A stretch of DNA of 64,000 nucleotides from Neobacillus niacini (GTDB taxonomy: Bacteria; Bacillota; Bacilli; Bacillales; Cytobacillaceae): positions 283,183 to 347,182 of the forward strand of contig NZ_JAMBOB010000007.1 of NCBI RefSeq assembly GCF_023715415.1, written 5' to 3'. The notes under the pieces are model-generated. The model had not been told where the DNA came from and made no database searches. It saw only the letters and a program-made list of their open reading frames with translations. Positions 45,288 to 54,376 of the stretch are shown piece by piece. A program made the position numbers and the translations under genes. Within the stretch, counting starts at the first letter, position 1. The number at the start of each line of letters is the position of its first letter.

Positions 45288-46055
45288 TTAAGCAGCCAAT
45301 TGGCTGGTATGGGTACGGTATTGAACCGGGCTCATGCCTGCCAATTTTTGCTTTATGCGCTCGTTATTATAATAATAGATATACTCTTCAATTCGCTTTT
45401 TTAACTCCTCAAAAGAGCACCTTGGTTCCCCATGATACATTTCTTGTTTTAGTAACCCGAAAAAGTTCTCCATGGGAGAATTATCTAGACAGTTTCCTTT
45501 ACGTGACATACTCTGGAATACCTTATTTTTCTTGAGCGTTTTCACCCATTTATTATGTTGATAGTGCCACCCTTGATCAGAATGTATAGTTGTTCTATAC
45601 TTTGAATCTCTTACTATTTCTAATGCTTCCTCAAGGGGAGTGAGAGCTAGTTCTAAGGTTGGACGCTTCCCTATCCCGAACGATAGAATTTCTCCATTAA
45701 ACATATCCATAATTGGATTTAGATACAGTTTTACTCCATCTGAACACTTGAACTCAGTAATATCTGTGGTTAATTTTTGGTGACACACATTTGTTTTAAA
45801 ACGGCGATTGATAAGGTTCTTGGCAACAGTTCCAATTGAACCCTTATATGAACTGAACTTGCGTGATTTTAATCTGAATTTATCACCTTTGAGTCCGAGT
45901 TTTTTCATGATGCGCTGCACCTTCTTATGATTCACTTCAACCCCACGGTTTTGCAATTCTAGTTGAATACGACGATAACCATAATTTCCGTTATGTTTTT
46001 GGAAAATGGATTGAATAAGTTTCTCTAGATCAAGGTCCGGATTCTCCTTATTCAT
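45288..46055 (-). CDS. IS3-family transposase OrfB (DDE integrase domain)
   Basis: The 255-residue reading from ATG 46055 has the HTH_21-like region (NGNYGYRRIQLELQNRG) and the rve integrase core with the DDE residues in LTTDITEFKC, HSDQGWHY and SPMENFFGLLKQE. The frame is open further upstream (reading ALSFELKETFKLKDVLQIVGIPESSY) and overlaps the 3' end of orfA in the -1 frame, so the functional product is probably an OrfAB fusion rather than this ATG-initiated form. Confidence 0.93.
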   Translation of the reverse strand: MNKENPDLDLEKLIQSIFQKHNGNYGYRRIQLELQNRGVEVNHKKVQRIMKKLGLKGDKFRLKSRKFSSYKGSIGTVAKNLINRRFKTNVCHQKLTTDITEFKCSDGVKLYLNPIMDMFNGEILSFGIGKRPTLELALTPLEEALEIVRDSKYRTTIHSDQGWHYQHNKWVKTLKKNKVFQSMSRKGNCLDNSPMENFFGLLKQEMYHGEPRCSFEELKKRIEEYIYYYNNERIKQKLAGMSPVQYRTHTSQLAA

Positions 46056-46114
46056 TATTTTTATATGATAATGATAGGAGGATTCGGGAATGCCGACTAT
46101 TTGTAAAACATCTT

Positions 46115-46687
46115 TTAGTTTGAAGGTTTCTTTGAGTTCGAATGATAACGCTGCTTGTGCTTTTCGAGATAGCCCTTCGGATCCATCTGAAAAGCTCGCA
46201 ACTTTTTTAAGTATTCTACCTCTAAACGCAGAAGCTCGTTCTCTCGTTCCAATTTTTGTTCGTATGCCATTTCGCTCTGTTTTACTTGTTTTCCTTTTAT
46301 ACTCTTAGCTTTATCAGTCATGGGCGGTCGTCCTTTCGGTCTTTCCAGGCCTTCGCTCCCATCCTCTGAAAATGCTTTTTTCCATAAGGATATAATTGTA
46401 GGGTTTGTTAGCCCAAAGTGAAGGGCTGCATCAGTTTCTGAAGAACCTGTTCTTTTTATAAAGCTTAATACATCGAGCTTTAATTGAACAGGATAAGTTT
46501 CAGGATGCTTCTTACTCGTTATCCCTTTCTGACCGAACTTCTCATAAACTTTCACCCATCGGTCAATGGATGATTTCGCCTTAATCCCATGTTTCTTGGC
46601 GAGTGCTCTATATCCTAGTTTTCCTTCCAAATATTCTCTTACCACCAAAAGTTTAAATTCATCACTATATTTGCCCATAAAAAACAC
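46115..46687 (-). CDS. IS3-family transposase OrfA (helix-turn-helix)
   Basis: A 190-residue DNA-binding protein with two HTH segments (EYLEGKLGYRALAKKHGI; TDAALHFGLTNPTIISLWKK), a GLERPKGRPP linker and a C-terminal leucine-zipper-like coiled coil (LERENELLRLEVEYLKKL). It recognises the IS ends. ATG 46687 or the second ATG at 46678. Confidence 0.92.
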   Translation of the reverse strand: MFFMGKYSDEFKLLVVREYLEGKLGYRALAKKHGIKAKSSIDRWVKVYEKFGQKGITSKKHPETYPVQLKLDVLSFIKRTGSSETDAALHFGLTNPTIISLWKKAFSEDGSEGLERPKGRPPMTDKAKSIKGKQVKQSEMAYEQKLERENELLRLEVEYLKKLRAFQMDPKGYLEKHKQRYHSNSKKPSN

Positions 46688-46730
46688 CCCAAAAGTCAGA
46701 ATTTCACTCTAACTTTTGGGGGTCAGTACA

Positions 46731-46749
46731 GAACCGTCCCTTTGGTCAC
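46731..46749 (+). repeat. Palindromic repeat R12, 3' part
   Basis: GAACCGTCCCTTTGGTCAC, the remainder of the right arm interrupted by the IS3 element; GAA is the duplicated target. Confidence 0.9.
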
Positions 46750-47205
46750 AAGGATTTACTAATTTTTCCACATCTGATGCATTTACTAGTGTAATAGCTG
46801 TACTTATGTCGTCTGCGAAAGAAACAAAGGATGGATTTGAATTTCAAATAAAACACTCCCTTTGAATGATTAAGCTGGTAATTCAGCCAATGTATAGTAT
46901 CTTGTTAGAACTGTGACCTTGCGTCTCTATCTATTCTATTAATGATTTAATAGTAACATTTACGTGACTATTCTGAAAGTAAAAAATTTTCAGGATTCGC
47001 CTATTGAATCAACGTTATGTTCCCCTCTCTAAGCTGGTTTATAAGTCCACGAAAATTGGTGGTTTAGTTCAATGGAGATGCGGGTATTAAAAAAGAGATT
47101 AGAAATTTCTGCACTGTAACTATTGGACTATTTTTAAGAAAATAGGGAACATTTCCAATTTTAAAACGTTTATATAGTAGAGATGATTTTGGGAGGTAAT
47201 GAAAG
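46750..47205. other. Gap of about 455 bases without a confident gene
   Basis: AT-rich. On the reverse strand, a short open stretch between about 46848 and 46750 reads PSFVSFADDISTAITLVNAS and runs into the IS; it may be a gene remnant but is not recognised. The end contains the ribosome binding site (GGGAGGTAA) of the lipoprotein gene. Confidence 0.4.
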
Positions 47206-47889
47206 ATGAAGCAGGGTTTAATTTTGATTACTTTTTTGATGTTAATGGCTGCATGTTCTTCTGAGGATGTTTCTCAGAGAAAGGTAGATACTACCGATGA
47301 ATTATCTCCACAAACGATTACCTTGGAACCAACTCAGTTGATTACTGAAAATGAATGGATAGAGAGTAATCAAGATATTCAACTGATAAGCAGTGAAAAT
47401 AATAGCAATGTCGAAACGCAAAGTTTACTTACTTCTGAGACGGTAAAAGTAGAGGAAAATGAAATTCAAACCCTATCACCTGAACCCCTAGTGGATGAAA
47501 AGCAAGAAATTTATGATGAGGATTTTATAATAATCGGAGAAGAGAAATATATTAATTTGATGGAAGATGAAAAATTTCAAGATTGGACAAATGTCGCGGA
47601 GAAACATGGGGCAGCACTTTATGCGATTCCGTATTCTGATGTTTTTGCGATTGTGAAAGAGGAAGAGGTGCTCGTCGGTATGAGTACGGGGGTTGCGAGT
47701 GCTACGCAAAACCATATCGATATTCTATGTGATTTGATGGCAGACAAAGGGGAATCTGCAGAGAAACTTATCAAAAGTATCAATCTCGTGGCTCAAACGG
47801 GAGAAAGCATTCAATTGATAGGACCGCAAGAATTTGGCGATGACTATTCAATCGAAAAACAAGATGAATGGATTGTTGTTTCCTGGTAA
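47206..47889 (+). CDS. Lipoprotein of unknown function
   Basis: A 227-residue protein with a lipoprotein signal peptide and lipobox (LMLMAAC, Cys17). An acidic, low-complexity linker of about 90 residues follows, then a small C-terminal domain (EEKYINLMEDEKFQDWTNVA ... YAIPYSDVFAIVKEEEVLVG). No family was recognised. GGGAGGTAATG stands upstream. Confidence 0.8.
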   Translation: MKQGLILITFLMLMAACSSEDVSQRKVDTTDELSPQTITLEPTQLITENEWIESNQDIQLISSENNSNVETQSLLTSETVKVEENEIQTLSPEPLVDEKQEIYDEDFIIIGEEKYINLMEDEKFQDWTNVAEKHGAALYAIPYSDVFAIVKEEEVLVGMSTGVASATQNHIDILCDLMADKGESAEKLIKSINLVAQTGESIQLIGPQEFGDDYSIEKQDEWIVVSW

Positions 47890-47890
47890 T

Positions 47891-47961
47891 GTGACCGTGG
47901 GGACGGTTCTAGTGGTCTCACTAAACATAGAAAAGACCATGAGAACCGCCCTCATGGTCAC
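47891..47961 (+). repeat. Palindromic repeat R13
   Basis: Left GTGACCGTGGGGACGGTTCT, loop CACTAAACATAGAAAA, right GACCATGAGAACCGCCCTC + ATGGTCAC. It fills the space between convergent genes, and its right end supplies the reverse-strand stop codon at 47958. Confidence 0.93.
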
Positions 47962-48416
47962 CCCTTGAAGAACCAGACACAGAATAGACGTCCTAGATAT
48001 AACGCAAGACCTATTGTAATCCAACTGATATACCATTCCCAGTGTAGGTAGGTGATGAGGTCGGTGTATTTTTCGATTATCACTTCAGCGATAGTTAAAA
48101 CGGTGCTAAATCCAACGTAATACCCCCATTGAATAAGCGTACTTCGATGGTTGGGATACCAGACATTAAAGGCGGCGCATATAACTGGAAAAGCATAATA
48201 CTCAAACGTGAAGCTCGTACGGTTGACCGTAGGAAAAAATCTAACAGGATATTCAAGCAGTCCCCACTCTACGACCACTAAACCTGTAAGAAACGTAATG
48301 ACCTGTTGGGCCAAAAAAGCCACTACCGCAAGTCGAAGTTTATTTTTAGGTATGAAAAAAAGAATTCCTGTTGCCAATACATACACAGATAGTAGAATCC
48401 ACCATTCAATTCTCAT
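47958..48416 (-). CDS. CBO0543-like multi-pass membrane protein
   Basis: The 152-residue protein has about five hydrophobic helices and the features I associate with the CBO0543 family of Bacillus/Clostridium (FIPKNKLRLAVVAFL, EWGLLEYPVRFFP, FEYYAFPVICAAFNVWYP, IEKYTDLITY). Function unknown. ATG 48416 overlaps the 3' end of the upstream paralogue by 11 bases. Confidence 0.75.
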   Translation of the reverse strand: MRIEWWILLSVYVLATGILFFIPKNKLRLAVVAFLAQQVITFLTGLVVVEWGLLEYPVRFFPTVNRTSFTFEYYAFPVICAAFNVWYPNHRSTLIQWGYYVGFSTVLTIAEVIIEKYTDLITYLHWEWYISWITIGLALYLGRLFCVWFFKG

Positions 48417-48909
48417 TGGTTTCCCACCGCTCCGCATGAAAAAGGGATTTGTCCTTATAGAACCAATTACAGCAGACTTTGCTTACGTAAAAGAGAAACC
48501 CCATGTAAATCCACATTCCATACCACTTCAAGAATTCATATTCTATTAAATCTGTATATCTTTCGATAACAATATCAAACAAAGCGCTGCCAGAAATCCA
48601 AACAAGAAAATAGGTAAATCTCGACCATAGACTGCCCTTTACTGGTCTATGTACGTAAAATATCGCAAACAATACCGGGTAAAAAAAATAATCGATGGTA
48701 AGAGGGAGATCCGTCGCTTTTGGTAACTCTCGTATAGGTGCCCTTAATAAATCAAATTTAAAAGCAGGCATATCGCAAAGCCAAATGATGCCTTGAAATA
48801 GTAAGAATGCCAAGAATCCCTTGCGACGATCTTTGCGTGGAATAAACAGAATCAAGCCAACAAAGCCAAAAAGCCACATGGCAACCAGAATTAAATGCTC
48901 CATCAGCAT
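48406..48909 (-). CDS. CBO0543-like multi-pass membrane protein, paralogue
   Basis: The 167-residue protein aligns with its downstream neighbour: FIPRKDRRKGFLAFLLFQ, FDLLRAPIRELP, IDYFFYPVLFAIFYVHRP and IERYTDLIEYEFLKWYGMW correspond to the same motifs in the same order. The pair looks like a tandem duplication forming one operon. AGGGG precedes the ATG. Confidence 0.75.
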   Translation of the reverse strand: MLMEHLILVAMWLFGFVGLILFIPRKDRRKGFLAFLLFQGIIWLCDMPAFKFDLLRAPIRELPKATDLPLTIDYFFYPVLFAIFYVHRPVKGSLWSRFTYFLVWISGSALFDIVIERYTDLIEYEFLKWYGMWIYMGFLFYVSKVCCNWFYKDKSLFHAERWETNEN

Positions 48910-49158
48910 GTTCAGAACCCCTATCCGGTTTATTATTCATTATGCATAAAGTATTTTCCATTTTCTCAAATCATATTCAATCCTGAGTAAGACCCTCTTT
49001 TTTCAGGAGGGTCTTTTCTATAATCATCCGCCATCTACTTCGTTCCTAACATCATGCACCCATATTTTTTTATCTAGACGGGCTCAAATTTCCTTTGGCG
49101 TGTATATGATATCGTGTATTGGCTTATCAGCTCTACGCAAATGAAAGGAAGTGTTACG

Positions 49159-49332
49159 ATGGATAATATGATTCCGTCCTATACTATGGGGGCTAATGTA
49201 CTACCCCAGGCTCAAATGCATTACGGCTATGGTTCTCCATGTGTTCAAACACGTGGTTGCGATCCTTTTATCATTATAATCGTGTTGTTTATTTTATTAA
49301 TCATTATTGGTGCATTTGCTTTCTGTGATTAA
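49159..49332 (+). CDS. YjcZ-type small sporulation membrane protein
   Basis: A 57-residue protein ending in a single hydrophobic helix CDPFIIIIVLFILLIIIGAF, preceded by a Gly/Tyr-rich N-terminus. This matches the YjcZ/SscA-like small spore proteins of Bacillus. ATG 49159 with AAAGGAAGTG is preferred to an upstream in-frame ATG. Two terminators follow. Confidence 0.8.
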   Translation: MDNMIPSYTMGANVLPQAQMHYGYGSPCVQTRGCDPFIIIIVLFILLIIIGAFAFCD

Positions 49333-49380
49333 TCTGGCGGACCTATTACGGTCTCCTTAAAAGAAGGATACGAAAAATGG

Positions 49381-49416
49381 GGGAGACGAATAAAGCCGTC
49401 TCCCTTCGATTTTTTT
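49381..49416 (+). terminator. Terminator
   Basis: GGGAGACG / CGTCTCCC stem followed by TTCGA and seven T. Confidence 0.88.
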
Positions 49417-49448
49417 GTCTGAAATCAATTAGTTAAACCATTAGGATT

Positions 49449-49480
49449 AAGAGGCTGGCACTAGCGTCAGTCTCTTTTCT
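49449..49480 (+). terminator. Second terminator-like hairpin
   Basis: AAGAGGCTG / CAGTCTCTT (one mismatch) followed by TTCT. Confidence 0.6.
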
Positions 49481-49602
49481 ATGGAGCGAAATTGTGTCCA
49501 GGCTTTCTTTAAAGCTAAGAAAATCTTAAGATTTACATATAGCGTTTGTTAAGATTTGATGGGTATGATGATTTTAGAAGCAAAAAAGGGGAGATAGGAT
49601 TC

Positions 49603-50289
49603 ATGAACGTATTGGTTTGTGATGATGATAAGGCGATTGTGGATGCAATTGGGATTTATTTGGAAAATGAAGGGTATCGAGTATTTAAGGCTTTTGACGG
49701 CATGGAGGCCATCGACATCATTGATCAACAGGAGATTCATCTTATTATCATGGATATCATGATGCCAAGGATGGATGGAATTCGGGCCACCATGAAGATT
49801 CGAGAGGATAATAAAATTCCAGTGATCATGCTTTCGGCCAAATCTGAGGATTACGACAAAATTTTAGGATTAAATATTGGAGCGGATGACTATATCACCA
49901 AGCCGTTTAATCCATTAGAGCTCATCGCCAGAGTGAAGTCACAGCTGCGGAGATATACCACTTTTGGAGGGCTTGAAACCAAGAGTCATGTTTATCAAAC
50001 GGGGGGACTTATGGTTGATGATGAAAGTAAAACAATCACCGTCGATGGTGAAGCGGTACACCTTACACCGGTACAGTATAAGATTGTAAAGCTTTTGACA
50101 GCTAACGCTGGAAGGGTTTTTTCCATCGAGGAAATTTATGAGAAGGTATGGAATGAAGCGGCGTTTAGCCCGGAAAATACAGTGACCGTACATATCAGAA
50201 AAATTAGAGAGAAAATCGAGATCAATCCGAAAGAGCCAAAATATTTGAAGGTGGTGTGGGGAGTTGGATATAAAGTGGAAAAAATATAG
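49603..50289 (+). CDS. OmpR-type response regulator
   Basis: The 228-residue protein has a receiver domain (acidic pocket CDDDKAI, phospho-acceptor D51 in LIIMDIMMPRMDG, then KPFNPLELIARV) and a C-terminal winged helix (about 130-228, ENTVTVHIRKIREKI). VanR-like in length and style. ATG 49603 with AGGGGAGATAGG-like site upstream is preferred to the earlier in-frame TTG region. It overlaps the kinase gene by 26 bases. Confidence 0.93.
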   Translation: MNVLVCDDDKAIVDAIGIYLENEGYRVFKAFDGMEAIDIIDQQEIHLIIMDIMMPRMDGIRATMKIREDNKIPVIMLSAKSEDYDKILGLNIGADDYITKPFNPLELIARVKSQLRRYTTFGGLETKSHVYQTGGLMVDDESKTITVDGEAVHLTPVQYKIVKLLTANAGRVFSIEEIYEKVWNEAAFSPENTVTVHIRKIREKIEINPKEPKYLKVVWGVGYKVEKI

Positions 50290-52339
50290 TCACTCGATTA
50301 CAACAAAAATCATTGTTTTTATGATCATGATTACCTGTTTTACAGGTGTCGTCAAAGCATTTGTAGATGTTGAGGTAGTTAATGATGGCAATCTTGGTAT
50401 CGTTTTTGAAGAAGACTATTTTTTAAGTAAGGCATATGTGCAGGAAACGGAGAGGATTGTTAGCAATCTAACGAGACTGCTTGGGGAGTATAAGAGTGAG
50501 GAACATATACTAAATGGCGGGAGTATAACGGAGGAAGAAGTTAGAGCCGAAGTGGAGCCCTTATATTTCGATTTTTCGTCTCAATCCAAAAGTTACAATC
50601 CAAATGCTAGTGAAGCGGAAAACTATGAAAAGTTTAAATCCGAATATGCCGATAAAATCGAGCAGGTGAAGGATAGGCTAATAAAGAGTGATTTAAGAGA
50701 ATACCATTTACTATTGCAGAGCCTAGAAGAGGTTAAGGCACCACTTTATTATGCAAGTGATGGTGTGAATGAGTATACCAATACAACGACAGGAAGAGAA
50801 ATGTTTGAAACGTATCCTTCCTATATGATGTTTGAGGAATATAAAAGAGAGATCTATCCAAAAGAAATAAGAGAGAATGAACATTTCTATTGGATTACAG
50901 ACAGAATAGATGAGTTGGATCAGGAAAACCATGTTGTTTCGGTTGCTTTTACAAAGGAATTTTTAAATGAAAAAATAGAAGAATGGAAAGAAAATAAAGT
51001 CATTATTAAGGCTGTTTTTTATAGATTATTAGCGTTCTTAGCAGGATTTATCCTTTCGTTTGTGTATCTTGTGCTCGTGATCGGCAGAAAATCATTAAAG
51101 GATAAAGAGTTGCATATGCATGCAGTTGATAGATTGTATGTTGATTTGACTATCCTGCTAGGTATAGGCTTAGTGTGTTTTTGGGTGATTTTGTTAGAGG
51201 AGTTCGCTTCCCCTAACATCGAAAACATGGTGATTCCGATTACGGTCCCGTTTGCGGCAGCAGTATTTCTGCTGATTCTATCGCTCGTGAAGCATTTCAA
51301 GAATAAAACCTTCTTCACGCATACGTTGATTTATCGAATATTCTATAGGCTCTTTCAATTTATTAAAAATGTTTATGATAGCGGAAATGTTGGGGTCAAG
51401 ACGGTATTGATTGTCATCGGGTATCCGTTATTGGTTGCGGCAACGTTTTTTATGTTCCCGGTAACCTTGGGTCTGGCCGCATGGGTTGCTTTTAAGAGAG
51501 TCAAGTCATTCCAGGCGATTAAAGAAGGGGTAGAGAGGATAAAAGATGGAGATATTCATCATAGCATCGATGTTGGCGGAAAGGGAGAGTTCGCAAAACT
51601 TGCGGCTAATATCAATAGCATCACCGATGGGTTGAATAAGGCCGTTGATAGCGAACTGAAAAGTGAGCGGTTAAAAACCGAGCTCATCACCAACGTATCT
51701 CATGATATCAGGACACCACTCACTTCGATTATTACCTATGTTGATTTATTGAAAAAAGAAGAGCTTTCATCAAAAGCAGAGGAATATGTCGAAGTACTGG
51801 ATCAAAAATCGAAAAGGTTAAAGATTCTGACCGATGATTTATTTGAAGCGGCTAAGGCCTCCAGCGGAAGTATTCCAGTTCAATTGGAGCGTATCGATAT
51901 TGTCTCCTTAATCACACAAGGGCTTGGCGAGGTCGGTGATAAAATTGAAGACTCTGGTTTAGCTTTTAAGTTCAATTATCCTAAGGAAAAGGTATATGTA
52001 GCAGCTGATGGGAAATTGCTCTGGAGGTCCATCGAGAACGTCTTATCCAATATTTTTAAATATGCGCTACAAGGGTCACGGGTGTACATTGATGTCGAAG
52101 ATTTGGGAGCCGAAGTACTACTCACCTTCAAGAACATTTCTGCTTACGAGTTAAATATTTCAGCAAACGAACTAATGGAGCGTTTTAAAAGAGGCGACGA
52201 ATCCAGAACCAGTCAAGGCAGCGGACTAGGACTATCCATCGCTGAAAGCCTCATCGACATCCAAAAAGGTAAATTCACCATCCAAGTCGACGGAGACTTG
52301 TTTAAGTCAATTATCTCTCTACCAAAAGACCATGGGTGA
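50264..52339 (+). CDS. Sensor histidine kinase with an unusual multi-helix sensor region
   Basis: Cognate kinase of the preceding regulator. The 691-residue protein has a first membrane helix (about 13-33), an extracytoplasmic charged domain of about 210 residues, then four further helices (about 250-405), a HAMP-like linker, HisKA with the phospho-acceptor H480 in SHDIRTPLTS, and HATPase_c with GSGLGLSIAESL. The TTG start lies within the regulator gene. The final residues KDHG and the TGA lie at or in repeat R14. The inserted four-helix block is larger than in VanS-type kinases. Confidence 0.92.
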   Translation: MDIKWKKYSHSITTKIIVFMIMITCFTGVVKAFVDVEVVNDGNLGIVFEEDYFLSKAYVQETERIVSNLTRLLGEYKSEEHILNGGSITEEEVRAEVEPLYFDFSSQSKSYNPNASEAENYEKFKSEYADKIEQVKDRLIKSDLREYHLLLQSLEEVKAPLYYASDGVNEYTNTTTGREMFETYPSYMMFEEYKREIYPKEIRENEHFYWITDRIDELDQENHVVSVAFTKEFLNEKIEEWKENKVIIKAVFYRLLAFLAGFILSFVYLVLVIGRKSLKDKELHMHAVDRLYVDLTILLGIGLVCFWVILLEEFASPNIENMVIPITVPFAAAVFLLILSLVKHFKNKTFFTHTLIYRIFYRLFQFIKNVYDSGNVGVKTVLIVIGYPLLVAATFFMFPVTLGLAAWVAFKRVKSFQAIKEGVERIKDGDIHHSIDVGGKGEFAKLAANINSITDGLNKAVDSELKSERLKTELITNVSHDIRTPLTSIITYVDLLKKEELSSKAEEYVEVLDQKSKRLKILTDDLFEAAKASSGSIPVQLERIDIVSLITQGLGEVGDKIEDSGLAFKFNYPKEKVYVAADGKLLWRSIENVLSNIFKYALQGSRVYIDVEDLGAEVLLTFKNISAYELNISANELMERFKRGDESRTSQGSGLGLSIAESLIDIQKGKFTIQVDGDLFKSIISLPKDHG

Positions 52340-52354
52340 CCGTGGGGACGGTTC
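52337..52354 (+). repeat. Palindromic repeat R14, 5' part (split by a MITE-like element)
   Basis: TGACCGTGGGGACGGTTC, containing the stop codon of the kinase gene; interrupted after GGACGGTTC. Confidence 0.9.
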
Positions 52355-52493
52355 GAGACTACTGAAAAAGTCGTTAATTTAAACAATGAACATGAATTTT
52401 CATCAGTATATAATAAATACAAGAAGGCAGTTATCTACATATAGTAGGTAATTGCCTTCTTGTTTTTCAAAAATGGACTTTTTCAGTGATCTC
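52355..52493. mobile_element. 139-bp MITE-like element
   Basis: Terminal inverted repeats GAGACTACTGAAAAAGTC (52355-52372) and GACTTTTTCAGTGATCTC (52476-52493) match at 16 of 18 positions. A 9-bp direct duplication GGACGGTTC flanks it (52346-52354 and 52494-52502). The interior has no gene but forms a near-perfect hairpin CAAGAAGGCAGTTATCTAC / GTAGGTAATTGCCTTCTTG (52420-52462) with a T-run, which could act as terminator. It is probably mobilised by a full-length IS elsewhere. Confidence 0.88.
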
Positions 52494-52544
52494 GGACGGT
52501 TCTTGTGGTCCTATTTGGTACTTGAGAACCATCCCTATGGTCAC
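52494..52544 (+). repeat. Palindromic repeat R14, 3' part
   Basis: GGACGGTTCTTGTGGTC, short loop, right arm TTGAGAACCATCCCTATGG + TCAC. Confidence 0.88.
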
Positions 52545-52566
52545 CTATGGTTATTTGGTCACATGG

Positions 52567-53283
52567 TTATGGATTCGTTGACCAAAGTCCGGCTGTTTTT
52601 AGGACGACTCTTGGGTGAAGTTTTAATCCTGAGACGATTAGGTCGGCTAGATCTTCTGGGTGCATTACTTTTTCTGGATTTCCCGTAATTAGATTTGTGT
52701 TATAAGCTAGGTCCGTGGCTACTGTGCTTGGTGTTAATGCTGTGACACGGATATTATGTTTTCTTACTTCTAGCATGAGCGATTCTGTCAGCCCGAGGAC
52801 AGCGAATTTGGATGCACTATATGCGCTTGTAACCGGAGCACCTTTTTGCCCTGCCGAGGATGAGATATTGACAATATCACCGGATTTCCGTTCGATCATT
52901 CCCGGTAAGACCGCTCTTGTAACATTGTAAACACCCATTACGTTCACGCGGATAATGTTTTCCCATTCTTCAGGGGATAATTCTAAAAAGCCGCCAAATT
53001 TAGCAATCCCTGCGTTGTTAATTAAAATATCTATCGACTCTAGGTCCGATTGTATATGCTCTATCGCATGTTGAACGGACGTTAAATCCGCTACATCGGC
53101 GGTGGCTGCAGATACGTTGATATCAAATGGTGCTAGTTCAGCTGCCACTTTTTCCAGATTGGTCATATTTAAGCCAATTAAACCAAGATTAACGCCTTCT
53201 TTGGCTAAAGCAATTGCCGTAGCACGGCCAATTCCTCTGCCTGCTCCAGTGATAATCGCGTTTTTTCCTTTTAAAGAAATCAT
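52567..53283 (-). CDS. Short-chain dehydrogenase/reductase (FabG-like)
   Basis: A 238-residue classical SDR: cofactor motif [15 protein letters not shown], catalytic Ser in NISSSAG, and YSASK with Tyr/Lys. Very similar in style to the 3-oxoacyl-ACP reductase-like proteins annotated as FabG or YoxD in Bacillus; no fatty acid gene is nearby, so the substrate is open. Confidence 0.92.
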   Translation of the reverse strand: MISLKGKNAIITGAGRGIGRATAIALAKEGVNLGLIGLNMTNLEKVAAELAPFDINVSAATADVADLTSVQHAIEHIQSDLESIDILINNAGIAKFGGFLELSPEEWENIIRVNVMGVYNVTRAVLPGMIERKSGDIVNISSSAGQKGAPVTSAYSASKFAVLGLTESLMLEVRKHNIRVTALTPSTVATDLAYNTNLITGNPEKVMHPEDLADLIVSGLKLHPRVVLKTAGLWSTNP

Positions 53284-53465
53284 CTTTACACTCCCTATGA
53301 TTCATTAATAATCCAATATATGTATTCTCTCCCTATTTTTCAAAATCATATCCCCATTAAGTGAAAGTTGTACGATGAATAAAAAGGCAAAAAATGGTGC
53401 ATATAATAACAGGTATGATACGATTACAGGGATAAATACATATAGGTTGTAAAGGAGAATGTAGC

Positions 53466-54290
53466 ATGAATTTTGTCACTTTAAATAATGGCGTGAAAAT
53501 GCCGCAGCTGGGATTTGGTGTTTGGCAGGTTCCCGATGATCAAGCGACAGAGGCAGTAGCGATTGCACTAAAAGTGGGTTACACCTCTATTGATACAGCG
53601 ATGATTTATAAAAATGAAAAGGGCGTGGGAAGGGCAATCGCTGAGTCCTCCGTTCCTCGTGAAGAGTTATTTATTACAACGAAAGTTTGGAATAGTGACC
53701 AAGGCTACGATAAAACCTTACGTGCCTTTGATGAAAGCTTGGATAGACTTGGCCTTGATTATGTGGATTTATATTTGATTCACTGGCCAACACCTAACTA
53801 TGATGAATATGTTGATACCTATAAGGCTCTAGAAAAGCTTTATCATGATGGCCGAGTGAAGGCAATTGGGGTTTGTAATTTTGAAATTGAACATTTAGAG
53901 CGAATTTTAAAAGAATGTGAAGTCGTGCCGGTCTTGAATCAAGTGGAGTGTCATCCATACCTTGCTCAAAATGAGTTAAAAGAGTTTTGTGCCAAGCATA
54001 ATATCTTTTTAGAGGCCTGGAGCCCGCTTGAACAGGGAGGCGAGGTGCTGCAAGACGAAGTCATTCAAGGAATTGCTGCAGCCCATAGCAAAACTCCAGC
54101 ACAAGTGGTGCTGCGCTGGCATCTACAAAACAACACCATCGTCATTCCGAAATCTGTAACACCATCAAGAATCGAAGAAAACTTTAACGTATTTGATTTC
54201 GAACTGTCTGCGAATGAAATCGTCCAAATCAATAAACTTAATCGCAATCGACGAAAAGGATCACATCCAAACGACATGAATGTTCGATGA
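53466..54290 (+). CDS. Aldo/keto reductase
   Basis: A 274-residue AKR with the catalytic tetrad context: IDTAMIYKNEKGVG (Asp, Tyr), KVWNSDQGYD (Lys), LIHWPTP (His). C-terminal PKSVTPSRIEENF binds NADPH. Resembles YtbE/YvgN methylglyoxal or 2,5-diketogluconate reductases. AAAGGAGAATG precedes the ATG. Confidence 0.94.
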   Translation: MNFVTLNNGVKMPQLGFGVWQVPDDQATEAVAIALKVGYTSIDTAMIYKNEKGVGRAIAESSVPREELFITTKVWNSDQGYDKTLRAFDESLDRLGLDYVDLYLIHWPTPNYDEYVDTYKALEKLYHDGRVKAIGVCNFEIEHLERILKECEVVPVLNQVECHPYLAQNELKEFCAKHNIFLEAWSPLEQGGEVLQDEVIQGIAAAHSKTPAQVVLRWHLQNNTIVIPKSVTPSRIEENFNVFDFELSANEIVQINKLNRNRRKGSHPNDMNVR

Positions 54291-54293
54291 CTC

Positions 54294-54320
54294 GTGTCCG
54301 TGGGGACGGTTCTGCTGGTC
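54294..54320 (+). repeat. Palindromic repeat R15 (left arm only)
   Basis: GTCCGTGGGGACGGTTCTGC + TGGTCC, 4 bases after the AKR stop. The right arm is replaced by the terminator stem. Confidence 0.85.
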
Positions 54321-54336
54321 CGCTGAGGTTAAGAGG

Positions 54337-54375
54337 AAGGGAGAGGAGCAATTATGCCCCTCTCCCTTTGTTGTT
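54337..54375. terminator. Bidirectional terminator
   Basis: AAGGGAGAGG / CCTCTCCCTT between the convergent AKR and GNAT genes, with T's on both outer sides. Confidence 0.85.
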
Positions 54376-54376
54376 T

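Larger units (their letters stand above)
45257..46730 (-). mobile_element. IS3-family insertion sequence, about 1474 bp
   Basis: Ends are imperfect inverted repeats: left TGATGTGACCCCCGAAAG and right (complement) TGTACTGACCCCCAAAAG, both continuing TTAGAG, with the 5'-TG...CA-3' termini of the IS3 family. Flanked by a direct 3-bp duplication GAA (45254-45256 and 46731-46733). It contains orfA and orfB on the reverse strand with a -1 offset, and both frames are intact, so it may still be active with OrfAB made by frameshifting. Confidence 0.93.
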
